Shown here: positions 50,678 to 57,873 of the stretch, piece by piece
Layout of the letters: each line of letters starts with the position of its first letter
How positions within the stretch are numbered: the first letter of the stretch is position 1
NCBI RefSeq assembly: GCF_012070565.1
Contig: NZ_JAAQRO010000052.1
Span: 124,001-188,000, forward strand
DNA length: 64,000 bases
Direction: 5' to 3'
DNA from: Anaerosporobacter faecicola
Lineage (GTDB): Bacteria > Bacillota > Clostridia > Lachnospirales > Lachnospiraceae
Translations under genes and position numbers: made by a program
Notes under the pieces: model-generated
The model's input: only the letters and a program-made list of their open reading frames with translations
What the model was told of the DNA's origin: nothing
Database searches by the model: none

Positions 50678-52666
50678 TTAATCTTTTTTGTAAAAATCGC
50701 ATTCGTATCCGTCTGCACGAAGAAGTAAGCCTTTCGCCCAGGGCGGAGTCCTGCCCATCTGCTCACAAACGGCATCCAGGGAAACCCTGCGGTCGCACTC
50801 GATGATAACTTCATCGTGGACGTGGGCAACGATGTCGCAGTGGCTCAAAGTTTGAATGGCAAACATCAGAATATCCCTTGCAATTGCCTGCACCACATTC
50901 TCCGTGAATTTAGGACCGTAGCTTTCCAGGCGCTCCCACTTCTTTGTTGCGCCTACGCCTTCATAGGTCACTGCCTCGCCGCCGAACTGATTCTCTCCCA
51001 TGCGTGGTTTCACATAGGCAAGCTGTCTGCCGGACGGTAAGGTCAGAAACAGAAATCCACTCTGATAGTGAAATACAATGCCGTGGGTTTCCGTTCTGCT
51101 TTTTTCTTTCACGCAGGTCTTTACGGCACGGTCGATATCCCACCACAGCCTGGTTATCATCGGATTGGCATTTCTCCATGCAGATACAAGAGGCTGAAGT
51201 TCCTCCTCCGTAAGACCCATCTCAAGGGCACCCATTGCTTTCAAGGCACCGACCGAACCCCCGTAGCCGAGGGCGAGTTCCGCGATTTTTCCCTTTTGAC
51301 GGAGGTGTCCGTTCACGCCGTGCTTTTCAACCGGAACACCAAACATCTGACTGGCACTGCTGCAATAGATGTCTTTGCCTTCCTCAAACACACGAAGACG
51401 CCACTGTTCTCCCGCAAGCCACGCAAGAACCCTCGCCTCAATGGCAGAAAAGTCTGCTACGATAAATTTTCTGTCCTTCTGCGGCACAAAGGCAGTACGG
51501 ATAAGCTGTGACAGGGTATCGGGGATATCTTCATATAAAAGTTCCAGGGCATCATAATTTCCGCTACGCACAAGACCACGAGCCTCTGCCAGATCTTCCA
51601 TGTGATTTTGAGGAAGGTTCTGTAACTGAATCAGCCTTCCCGCAAATCTTCCGGTTCGGTTGGCTCCGTAAAACTGGAACATCCCTCTTGCACGGTTATC
51701 CTTGCAGACGGCGTTTTCCATCGCCGTATACTTTTTCACACTGCTCTTGGCAAGCTGTTGACGTAAGGACAGCACATCGGTAATATCCTGTGGCGCTGTT
51801 TTGATTGCCGCCGCCACTTCCTTTTTGCCGAGGCTCTCCATCTCCATACCGTTATCCGACAGCCACATTTTCATCTGCTGCACGGAGTTGGGATTGTCGA
51901 GATTTGTCATATCCTGCATTTTGGAAGTCAGACGGTCACGGCTTTTACTGTCGATTTCAATAGCCTCTTTTACAAGAACCATATCCACGCCTATACCACG
52001 GTCATTGATTTCTTCGCTCACATGGTATTCATCCCAAATCCTATCCGGCACAGGAAAACGGGACAGCTTTGCCTGGATGCCCATCTCCGTCTCCACGTCA
52101 CGGAGGTTGTACGCCTTAAACTGCTGCCATTTTTCCATATCATGCTGTGGCAGATTTCTTGTACGGCCACCGTTTGTCCTGGTCGGCGCACAGGGAACGC
52201 AGAAGTATTTGATTAAGGATTTACCCTCGGTCAGCTTCTGTTTTTCCAGTCCAAGCACAGCACCGACACCTTCAAGGGAAAGAGGCAAACCCAGGGTTGC
52301 CGACCAAATCATGGTGCAGTGCCAGCTTGCCGGATTTAAGTAACGGGCGCACTCCTGTGACAACGGATGATTGTCATGGAACGGGTCAAGGCTTACACCC
52401 ATATCAGATAAGTACCTGGACAGACACACCCTCTCAAAAGCAGCATTAAACGCGGTTTTTATAACGGCATCATCGGTCAGTGCCTCAATAATCTCTGCCG
52501 GGATTTTCTCCCCACAGGCAAGGTCGACCACCTGCACCGCACCACCGTCCACGGCATAGCCGAACAGCAATATTTCAAAATCCTCGCTCTCTGCGTATTT
52601 GTAAACACCACATTTTTGCAGATTGACCGAGGAGAAGGTTTCAATATCAATACTTAATACTTTCAT
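50678..52666 (-). CDS. Phage DNA polymerase I (family A)
   Basis: 662 residues. 3'-5' exonuclease: MKVLSIDIETFSSVNLQKCG (D-x-E) and NLRDVETEMGIQAKL. Polymerase motif A FIVADFSAIEARVLAWLAGE, motif B KIAELALGYGGSVGALKAMG, motif C VAHVHDEVIIECDRR. No 5'-nuclease domain. This is the phage replicase with VapE as helicase/primase partner. Ends five bases before repeated element B. Confidence 0.95.
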   Translation of the reverse strand: MKVLSIDIETFSSVNLQKCGVYKYAESEDFEILLFGYAVDGGAVQVVDLACGEKIPAEIIEALTDDAVIKTAFNAAFERVCLSRYLSDMGVSLDPFHDNHPLSQECARYLNPASWHCTMIWSATLGLPLSLEGVGAVLGLEKQKLTEGKSLIKYFCVPCAPTRTNGGRTRNLPQHDMEKWQQFKAYNLRDVETEMGIQAKLSRFPVPDRIWDEYHVSEEINDRGIGVDMVLVKEAIEIDSKSRDRLTSKMQDMTNLDNPNSVQQMKMWLSDNGMEMESLGKKEVAAAIKTAPQDITDVLSLRQQLAKSSVKKYTAMENAVCKDNRARGMFQFYGANRTGRFAGRLIQLQNLPQNHMEDLAEARGLVRSGNYDALELLYEDIPDTLSQLIRTAFVPQKDRKFIVADFSAIEARVLAWLAGEQWRLRVFEEGKDIYCSSASQMFGVPVEKHGVNGHLRQKGKIAELALGYGGSVGALKAMGALEMGLTEEELQPLVSAWRNANPMITRLWWDIDRAVKTCVKEKSRTETHGIVFHYQSGFLFLTLPSGRQLAYVKPRMGENQFGGEAVTYEGVGATKKWERLESYGPKFTENVVQAIARDILMFAIQTLSHCDIVAHVHDEVIIECDRRVSLDAVCEQMGRTPPWAKGLLLRADGYECDFYKKD

Positions 52667-52724
52667 AGCACATTCCTTTCTATGACAAAGGCGGCAGAAG
52701 AATATCCTCCGCCGCCCGTCATGT

Positions 52725-52916
52725 TTACTCGGTCACATCTTCATTCTGTGCAGCCTTTTTCTGCTTACGCTTTTCACGGAAGGCTTTGACCTTCTTAACG
52801 ATAAAGCGGATAACCTCACATACCGTCCACACGATGCCGTTGATGGCAAGACCGTAGATCAGGCAGAAAAGCACAATCACATCGACCTGTTTCATAAATT
52901 CGTATAATTCGTTCAT
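52725..52916 (-). CDS. Small single-span membrane protein
   Basis: 63 residues with one transmembrane segment (VDVIVLFCLIYGLAINGIVW) and a strongly basic C-terminus (VKKVKAFREKRKQKKAAQNE). A recurring small gene in the replication block; perhaps a membrane anchor or superinfection factor. Function unknown. Confidence 0.65.
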   Translation of the reverse strand: MNELYEFMKQVDVIVLFCLIYGLAINGIVWTVCEVIRFIVKKVKAFREKRKQKKAAQNEDVTE

Positions 52917-52992
52917 ATCGTTTTACCTCGTATTTCGTAATTTTCGTTTGAGGCAGACGGTGGTATTTCACACCGCCTGCCAGGGGTTACAC

Positions 52993-53541
52993 TTAAGCCA
53001 GGAAATCGTCATCCTCAACAGTGGAGAAGTCATCGGTTGCGGAAGTACGGCCGCCGAGATACTCACCGTCACGGATTTTCTGGATGTTGCCAAGACCACA
53101 GGCAACACCGCGATTGCCGTTGGAGTTAAATGCATAGAAGTTCAAGGACACTCTTGCATAACAGCCGGAGTAGACCTCGTCACGGTCAAGGATAGGCTTC
53201 ACAGCCTTGTCCACAATCTGAGGTGCAGTGGTGCTGTTGGCGTTCACGAAGTAATGACCCTTATAGGCGTCATCGTCACGCTCAACATCGCCATCACGAA
53301 GAGGCAACTTGATAGCACCCTTGTTAGGCTTCTTGCCGCCGAACTTGGCGATGCCCTCCTCAATCGCAGCATCCACCGCAGCGTTGATAGCGTTGATGGT
53401 TTCGGTATCGTCCTTCGGAATCAGCACAGATACGGAATATTTTTCAGCACCGCCATTGATGCTGACAGGCTCCCAGCCGTGGAAGTAAGAAAGACGAGTG
53501 TTCTTGCCAGTGATAACCTTAGTTCTGTTTACGTTTGCCAT
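52993..53541 (-). CDS. DUF2815, single-strand DNA-binding-like protein
   Basis: 182 residues from ATG 53541. MANVNRTKVITGKNTRLSYF, then EPVSINGGAEKYSVSVLIPK, and CYARVSLNFYAFNSNGNRGV, with an acidic C-terminal tail (STVEDDDFLA) like SSB proteins. DUF2815 lies beside DUF2800 and polA in many Firmicutes phages and is thought to bind ssDNA. Confidence 0.85.
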   Translation of the reverse strand: MANVNRTKVITGKNTRLSYFHGWEPVSINGGAEKYSVSVLIPKDDTETINAINAAVDAAIEEGIAKFGGKKPNKGAIKLPLRDGDVERDDDAYKGHYFVNANSTTAPQIVDKAVKPILDRDEVYSGCYARVSLNFYAFNSNGNRGVACGLGNIQKIRDGEYLGGRTSATDDFSTVEDDDFLA

Positions 53542-53545
53542 AATA

Positions 53546-54682
53546 TTAATCCTCCATAATTTCATTGAATTCGTTTTTTGCGTCTGAAACATTCATTGCC
53601 TGCCTCTTATCCGAAAGGGGAACGAGGGTAGGCTTTCCGGGTGGTTTGATTACGAGGCCGCCCAGGATTTCCTCGAACTGCTTTTTGCCCATCAGCTTCT
53701 GCATTTCGGTCAGCGTGATAAGACTCTGACGGTAAATATCTGTGTAACCGTGTTCCTTGGCTGCCGCCGCCACCGCATCCTCATCGGAAAACTTACGGTT
53801 AGAACGACCTTCCACAACCTTGAACCCGCTCCACTGCTTACCGTGGTTTAGTGCCGCCTCCAGGGCATAAGCACTGATTTCGTTTGCCCACTTGGTGATA
53901 TCCGGCAACATCGGAAGAATGGATTCAATCTCTTCATCAGTAAATAAAGGTGGTAGTTTGAATTCTTCCTCTGCAATACGGAGTTTTTCTGCTGCCCTTG
54001 CACGGCACTTGACCGCTGCACGGCAGAACTGACACCACTCTCCGGGACAATATTCGCCTTCGCCCTTGGCAGCCATTTGTGCCTTGGGTTTCAGTTCGTT
54101 TTCCGCCCAATCCTTCAACTCCTCCACGGATACCGTCCACGTTTGAACATTCTCACGTCTTGGCTGGAATATTGAGAGGGAAACTTCTTTGATGTCATAC
54201 AGGCTTTCATAGACACCAAGGGCTGCGATGCCGTAACACATGAGCTGCGTATTTCGTTCCGCATCCACAAGGACTCCGAGTCCGTACTTCGCATCAATAA
54301 TGTGCAGGGTATCGTCTGAAACCATAAGACAGTCTGCCGTTCCATACGACCCCGGTACAAAATCCGATAGGTCAACCTTCTGCTCAATCAGCACCAGTGG
54401 ATCAGGGCAGGTCTGCTTTGCTTTTTCAAGTTGCTCCAACACAAACTCCACATAGCCGTCAGAGTGTTCTTCCATCTCATCGGTGTTAAATGCGGAAACG
54501 GGTCTTTTACTGCGTCTGCGGAGCGCCTTCTTCAGCTTGTGTTCGCACAGTGCATGAAAGGCGGTACCTTCTTCAGCAGCGTTACTGCTCTTGTTTTCAA
54601 ACTCCGTTTCCAGGACTGCACTCGGTGTACACGATAACCACCTGTGGGAACTGGAAGGAGAAAGAAGTGCGTGATTACCCAT
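53546..54682 (-). CDS. DUF2800, PD-(D/E)xK-type phage nuclease
   Basis: 378 residues from ATG 54682. MGNHALLSPSSSHRWLSCTP, then AAEEGTAFHALCEHKLKKAL, LVLIEQKVDLSDFVPGSYGT and DTLHIIDAKYGLGVLVDAER: the D-x(n)-DxK pattern of Cas4/RecB-like nucleases. C-terminal Cys (CPGEWCQFCRAAVKCRARAA) could hold an iron-sulfur cluster. Works with DUF2815 as a phage recombination pair. Confidence 0.9.
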   Translation of the reverse strand: MGNHALLSPSSSHRWLSCTPSAVLETEFENKSSNAAEEGTAFHALCEHKLKKALRRRSKRPVSAFNTDEMEEHSDGYVEFVLEQLEKAKQTCPDPLVLIEQKVDLSDFVPGSYGTADCLMVSDDTLHIIDAKYGLGVLVDAERNTQLMCYGIAALGVYESLYDIKEVSLSIFQPRRENVQTWTVSVEELKDWAENELKPKAQMAAKGEGEYCPGEWCQFCRAAVKCRARAAEKLRIAEEEFKLPPLFTDEEIESILPMLPDITKWANEISAYALEAALNHGKQWSGFKVVEGRSNRKFSDEDAVAAAAKEHGYTDIYRQSLITLTEMQKLMGKKQFEEILGGLVIKPPGKPTLVPLSDKRQAMNVSDAKNEFNEIMED

Positions 54683-55028
54683 TGCCAAGCACCTCCGCAT
54701 CCTTAATAAGGTCTGCGTAATGCTTCGGGTCCACATCTGACAACTTGGTGCCACCGTACTTGGTAATCAGACCCTTGACCTCGGCTGTCATTCCGTTCTG
54801 CGTTTTTACCGCAAGCACGGCACGGACATCTGCCAATGAAGGTGTTTTTTCTGCTGCTATCTGTTTTGTGGGTTGTCCTGTTTCGACAGGCTTCGACACT
54901 TCCTTGGCTTCAACGAAGATTTCCTGGCTGTCTGCGAATGCATAAGCCACAGCCTCCAGTCCGTCTGCCAACGAGTGCATCAGCTTCACCACATCAAGGA
55001 GCAGGTTAAACTTGTTTGCGTTTGTCAT
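54675..55028 (-). CDS. Small helical phage protein preceding DUF2800
   Basis: 117 residues: MTNANKFNLLLDVVKLMHSL, then ADGLEAVAYAFADSQEIFVE, a Thr/Lys/Pro linker, and SLADVRAVLAVKTQNGMTAE VKGLITKYGGTKLSDVDPKH. The C-terminal part resembles rRNA biogenesis protein rrp5-like phage helices (a family name, not a function). Coupled with DUF2800 (8-base overlap). Confidence 0.65.
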   Translation of the reverse strand: MTNANKFNLLLDVVKLMHSLADGLEAVAYAFADSQEIFVEAKEVSKPVETGQPTKQIAAEKTPSLADVRAVLAVKTQNGMTAEVKGLITKYGGTKLSDVDPKHYADLIKDAEVLGNG

Positions 55029-55224
55029 GGTTTTCGCCTCCTTTCAGTTCGTGAATCTCGACAGTCTGCACCGAGTCGCCGGGGGACAGAACAAGGACGT
55101 TTACCTGCTGACCAAAGAGAAAATCAAGTATTCTCTTGCGAATCTGCATCGTTCCGCTTCGGACTACCGGAGAAGGTGTGCCGCCGGGTTTTGCAATGTT
55201 AATAGAGATTTTGTGTTTTACCAT
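55006..55224 (-). CDS. Small beta-rich hypothetical protein
   Basis: 72 residues: MVKHKISINIAKPGGTPSPV VRSGTMQIRKRILDFLFGQQ, then VNVLVLSPGDSVQTVEIHEL. Ribosome-binding site AAAGGAG 11 bases upstream. Appears as a conserved small gene in related phages; role unknown. Element C lies directly upstream. Confidence 0.6.
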   Translation of the reverse strand: MVKHKISINIAKPGGTPSPVVRSGTMQIRKRILDFLFGQQVNVLVLSPGDSVQTVEIHELKGGENHDKRKQV

Positions 55225-55257
55225 TGCACTTGGCTCCTTTCCGAGGAGTTTTTCTCA

Positions 55258-55302
55258 CCCCTCTGTCCATAAGCGAAAAATGAGGGGGAATCGAACCCCC
55301 TC
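55258..55302 (-). ncRNA. T-arm-like repeated element, copy C
   Basis: On the minus strand GAGGGGGTTCGATTC is followed by CCCCCTC, a perfect stem with a TTCGATT loop exactly like a tRNA T-arm, then TTTTTCGCTTATGGACAGAG and GGG. It lies 14 bases after the sigma-like stop and 34 bases before the next start. Confidence 0.65.
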
Positions 55303-55315
55303 AAATCAAACTTTT

Positions 55316-55819
55316 TTAAATTTTCTTTTTCAGCGTTGCGTAAATCTTCGTGAGCCTGTTACGGATGGCTGCCTCTGAAACACCTTCTTCTGCTGCAATC
55401 TGCACGTTGGTCATGCCACGATAGAACTTCTTGATAACGGTATCCTTCTGCTTGTCCGTCAGTTCCGAAAGAGCCACCTTCAGCTTTTCCATACGAACGG
55501 AACGCTCCTCGTTTGCGATAGAAGTGAGAATCTGCTGCAGAGGATTGTAGGTATCGTCCTCAAGGTATGGGTTGCGGTCATCCGTATCGTCGCCGTACCC
55601 ATCGTGGTAGCCGTCCAAGTGAACCGGACAGTGATATGCCTCTCTACGCTGTGCATCCACATCATCGTCATCCCAACCGTGGAGCATAGTAATAAGGTTC
55701 TCGGTTAATGCCTTGCCGTCTGCACCAGTCATTCCCGGAGTAATGACAATCGGCTTTCCTTCTGCTGTGTAATAAACATAATTGGTGCGGTTCTTCTCCG
55801 CTGTTTTGAACTTTCTCAT
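55316..55819 (-). CDS. Sigma-70-like/DUF early transcription regulator
   Basis: 167 residues. The C-terminal 60 residues match region 4 of ECF-type sigma factors (LKVALSELTDKQKDTVIKKF YRGMTNVQIAAEEGVSEAAI RNRLTKIYATLKKKI), and the N-terminal half is a partly acidic domain (HCPVHLDGYHDGYGDDTDDR). No region 2 is seen, so it may be a sigma-like activator rather than a true sigma. First gene after the structured RNA leader. Confidence 0.75.
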   Translation of the reverse strand: MRKFKTAEKNRTNYVYYTAEGKPIVITPGMTGADGKALTENLITMLHGWDDDDVDAQRREAYHCPVHLDGYHDGYGDDTDDRNPYLEDDTYNPLQQILTSIANEERSVRMEKLKVALSELTDKQKDTVIKKFYRGMTNVQIAAEEGVSEAAIRNRLTKIYATLKKKI

Positions 55820-55861
55820 TTAAAGTCCCTGCCTTTCCGCCTGACTCTTGCGGAAGAGCAA

Positions 55862-55990
55862 GGGATACAAAATGGGCCGGTGCTTTAGAAGTACCGACCC
55901 GTATTGCCTGAAAATGAGCATAGGGAAATAAGGGTACCTCTATCGCACCTTCCACAGCTTTCGCTGCGGTTGGCTCGATATTTGTATCCC
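55862..55990 (-). ncRNA. Candidate structured leader RNA
   Basis: Minus-strand RNA closed by a perfect 10-bp stem GGGATACAAA/TTTGTATCCC at its two ends. Inside are a 7-bp hairpin with a GAAA tetraloop (CCGCAGC, GAAA, GCTGTGG; 55952-55969), and a 12-pair hairpin with one mismatch (55874-55900, loop CTA). GAGC near 55975 and GCTC near 55918 could pair as an extra contact. The wobble pairs that improve stems are on the minus strand, in the transcript sense. It ends 42 bases before the sigma-like ATG. Position before a DUF2800 operon recalls the described DUF2800 RNA motif, but I cannot confirm identity. Confidence 0.6.
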
Positions 55991-56031
55991 AATGCCCTAT
56001 AGCTAATCAGGCCTTGTGATATTATTTTTTT

Positions 56032-56045
56032 TCCGCATATGCGGA
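56032..56045. promoter_or_regulatory. 14-bp perfect palindrome upstream of the structured RNA
   Basis: TCCGCATATGCGGA is a perfect palindrome next to an eight-base T/A run, in the promoter-sized gap between the terminator at 56109 and the structured RNA. A regulator site is likely; the promoter itself is not clear by eye. Confidence 0.45.
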
Positions 56046-56108
56046 TTGAATTTTATTGAATTGTGTCTTTATCGTCACTACAAACGTAACTCTTTTAAAA
56101 ATAAAAAA

Positions 56109-56149
56109 GCCGGATGACTACAAAGTTTTCGCTCTGTAAATCATCCGGC
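56109..56149 (-). terminator. Strong terminator after the first early genes
   Basis: GCCGGATGA/TCATCCGGC stem extended by TACA/TGTA, followed on the minus strand by TTTTTTATTTTT. It closes the short early transcript 56545-56205. Confidence 0.9.
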
Positions 56150-56204
56150 CATTTGGTAGCTCCTACTTGGCTCCGTTGCTCGGTATGGTTAACCTGTACT
56201 ATGG

Positions 56205-56348
56205 TTATTTCTTCTTTGTTGATTTCGTCTGTGCTAACGCACTGGCTGCAACAGACTTCGTCTTTGCACTGGTTCTTCCATCTCGTAAAATGGAAGATGC
56301 TTTACTCGCAACAGACTTTGAAGTCTGCTTACATGTATGCTTTGCCAT
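56205..56348 (-). CDS. Small Lys/Ala/Ser-rich basic protein
   Basis: 47 residues from ATG 56348 (AAGGAGG upstream): MAKHTCKQTSKSVASKASSI LRDGRTSAKTKSVAASALAQ then TKSTKKK. A recurring small protein in Firmicutes mobile elements with a helix-forming basic sequence; DNA or nucleoid binding is possible. Short overlap with the zinc-ribbon gene. Confidence 0.7.
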   Translation of the reverse strand: MAKHTCKQTSKSVASKASSILRDGRTSAKTKSVAASALAQTKSTKKK

Positions 56349-56517
56349 AACGATTACCTCCTTCTCTTGAAATACTGAGGCACGAATCTGCAACACAAGG
56401 TATTTTTACAAACTTGTGACAGTTCGGACACTTCAGTTCTATCTCAATCTGCTCTTTAGGCAGCCTTGAAATGTCAAACGCTCTTTTCCCACAGCAGGGG
56501 CATTTCATTTTATTCAT
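56329..56517 (-). CDS. Small zinc-ribbon protein (Com-like)
   Basis: 62 residues: MKCPCCGKRAFDISRL and IELKCPNCHKFVKIP give two CxxC knuckles of a zinc ribbon, as in phage Com-type translational regulators. AGGAGG precedes the start, and the leader peptide stop overlaps it. First full early gene after operator O3. Confidence 0.75.
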   Translation of the reverse strand: MNKMKCPCCGKRAFDISRLPKEQIEIELKCPNCHKFVKIPCVADSCLSISREGGNRYGKAYM

Positions 56518-56545
56518 ACGGCATCCTCCTTTCCTGTTTACTCAT
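56510..56545 (-). CDS. 11-residue leader ORF coupled to the zinc-ribbon gene
   Basis: AAGGAGGTGG, a very strong site, precedes an ATG that opens only MSKQERRMPYE before TAA, which lies just inside the next gene. The layout suggests translational coupling or a leader peptide; it contains the next gene's own ribosome-binding site. Confidence 0.5.
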   Translation of the reverse strand: MSKQERRMPYE

Positions 56546-56570
56546 AGGCACCACCTCCTTATCGTGATTA

Positions 56571-56613
56571 TGTACGCTTATTTGCGAACATATCTATAAA
56601 AATATAAGAGAAC
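56571..56613 (-). promoter_or_regulatory. Probable early lytic promoter with operator O3
   Basis: O3 is TGTACGC-N6-GCGAACAT at 56571-56591, matching O1 and O2. On the minus strand a -10 TATAGA (56598-56593) adjoins it and a GTGACG lies 16 bases upstream as -35. Operator bound just after -10 would block early transcription. Confidence 0.65.
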
Positions 56614-56639
56614 CCGTCACTGGGAAGAGTCCTCCCATT

Positions 56640-57314
56640 TTACTGGAGCAGTAAATCTAAATCTCTCAATCTTTTCATCATCGCAGATTTTGATACATTA
56701 AATGTATCTGCCATTTCCTGTACAAATTGCTCTGATACATAAACAGCTGATAATTTTTCTACTGTCATATTAAGTTTACTTGCCATAAGCATTTTTACAG
56801 TAGGTGCTGGCATAATAAGTGCTGCGCCCAATCGGTTCGCTTGCCATTCCCGGATATCTTCATCTGACATGGGAGGACGTTTCGACCAATTTTCAATATG
56901 ATAAACAGAACAATTAAGTTTTGGTATAGGGCATCCCGGCTTCTGATAATAGAATCTCTTATGCAAAATCCAGTGGGAACATTCGTGAATGATGGTAAAC
57001 CGCACACGCCCTTCCACCTCATATTCCAAGACTCTATTATCTATGAAAATATATCCTTTTTCAACATCAATAGGATATTCTTTCTCTCTTTCATCGTCCC
57101 ATACCATCAGAATCCCATCATTGAAACAAGTGCAACCTAATGTCAACCCATCCTGAGACAGATTTGCAAAATCGATTGTTGCTTTGAGATAAAATTCCGC
57201 AAAATGATCCACATCCATTGCCATTGGCTGTTTTAGCAGTTCTCCATCATTATAAACAGATAGAATTTCAATTGCCTTCTTTTCTAACCGCTCTGGTGTA
57301 TATTCATGATACAA
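56640..57314 (-). CDS. ImmA/IrrE-family metallopeptidase
   Basis: 224 residues. HExxH zinc motif as TIIHECSHWILHKR near residue 108, with WQANRLGAALIMP as the following Glu/Asn region and a C-terminal helix-turn-helix-like FVQEMADTFNVSKSAMMKRL. ImmA-type peptidases cleave XRE-type phage repressors on SOS or other signals. It lies directly after the XRE gene (17-base gap), the usual pair. Confidence 0.9.
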   Translation of the reverse strand: MYHEYTPERLEKKAIEILSVYNDGELLKQPMAMDVDHFAEFYLKATIDFANLSQDGLTLGCTCFNDGILMVWDDEREKEYPIDVEKGYIFIDNRVLEYEVEGRVRFTIIHECSHWILHKRFYYQKPGCPIPKLNCSVYHIENWSKRPPMSDEDIREWQANRLGAALIMPAPTVKMLMASKLNMTVEKLSAVYVSEQFVQEMADTFNVSKSAMMKRLRDLDLLLQ

Positions 57315-57331
57315 ATTGATACCCCCAATCC

Positions 57332-57709
57332 TTACTCACCGATTTTCTTGTCAATGAGGTCGATGACTTCCTGCCATCCCTCATCAGATAACTTTCCATC
57401 TCTTGCTCTGCGTAGTGCAACTCTGGCAAGGTCTTTTTCCATAATATATTCCGGAAGATCAGAAGATACAGTTTTGGTCTTTGCCATTGCAGCTAAATCA
57501 AGCATGGAGTTCTTTTCAGTCTCATTCAGTTTAAGGATTTGTGCTATTTCATCCAGTTTCTTGTCTGGCGGGTAGCGGCGTCCTTTTTCAATATCACTCA
57601 TATATGCAGGTGCAATGTCTAACTCAGCAGCAAAGCCACGGAGTGTAAGACCTAATGCTTTTCGCCTTTCTTCTATGAACTTTCCAAAAGCCATTTCATT
57701 TTCATTCAT
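57332..57709 (-). CDS. XRE-family phage repressor
   Basis: 125 residues with an N-terminal helix-turn-helix: GKFIEERRKALGLTLRGFAA ELDIAPAYMSDIEKGRRYPP. The rest is a short C-terminal oligomerisation part. Its own promoter carries operators O1 and O2 and the early promoter carries O3, so it should autoregulate and hold the lysogenic state; the ImmA neighbour would inactivate it. Confidence 0.9.
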   Translation of the reverse strand: MNENEMAFGKFIEERRKALGLTLRGFAAELDIAPAYMSDIEKGRRYPPDKKLDEIAQILKLNETEKNSMLDLAAMAKTKTVSSDLPEYIMEKDLARVALRRARDGKLSDEGWQEVIDLIDKKIGE

Positions 57710-57733
57710 AGCGATACCCCTTTCTAAGTTATT

Positions 57734-57809
57734 ATGTTCGCTAACATGAGTACATTATATCCGATTTCCTTTCCTTTGTCAATACGCTTGTACGCATTTC
57801 AGCGAACAT
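57734..57809 (-). promoter_or_regulatory. Repressor promoter with operators O1 and O2
   Basis: Minus-strand TTGACA (57782-57777), 17-base spacer, TATAAT (57759-57754). O1 (57789-57809) lies just upstream of -35 and O2 (57734-57754) overlaps the end of -10. Both fit TGTAC-C-N6-GCGAACAT; the 9-mer AGCGAACAT is inverted between the two. Confidence 0.8.
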
Positions 57810-57831
57810 TCACAAATTATTTACATAAAAA

Positions 57832-57861
57832 GAAGCAGCGATTATTTAAAACCACTGCTTC
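57832..57861 (-). terminator. Terminator of the hsd operon
   Basis: GAAGCAG/CTGCTTC stem with a 16-base loop followed by TTTTTATG on the minus strand, right after hsdR. It insulates the repressor promoter from hsd transcription. Confidence 0.85.
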
Positions 57862-57873
57862 AATAGGGTAACA

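Larger units (their letters stand above)
16139..57809 (-). mobile_element. Prophage, siphovirus-like, with a three-gene serine recombinase module
   Basis: All genes run leftward in normal phage order: repressor/ImmA, early genes, replication, late regulator, terminase, portal, protease, capsid, connectors, tail, fibre, holin, amidase, recombinases. Base composition differs from the A+T-rich left flank. The left edge lies between 16082 and 16139. The right edge is inferred from the XRE operators up to 57809 and the hsdR terminator at 57832; it could be farther right if the restriction genes are part of the element. No attachment repeat could be identified by eye. Confidence 0.85.

Noticed and set aside
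55258-55302. tRNA gene (T-arm GGTTCGATTCC present)
   Set aside because: No D-arm, anticodon arm or acceptor pairing around it; the same block repeats in two other gaps, so it is a repeated element.
55668-55955. Minus-strand frame of 95 codons over the structured RNA
   Set aside because: Overlaps the sigma-like gene start in another frame and the stem-loop region; no ribosome-binding site or family resemblance.
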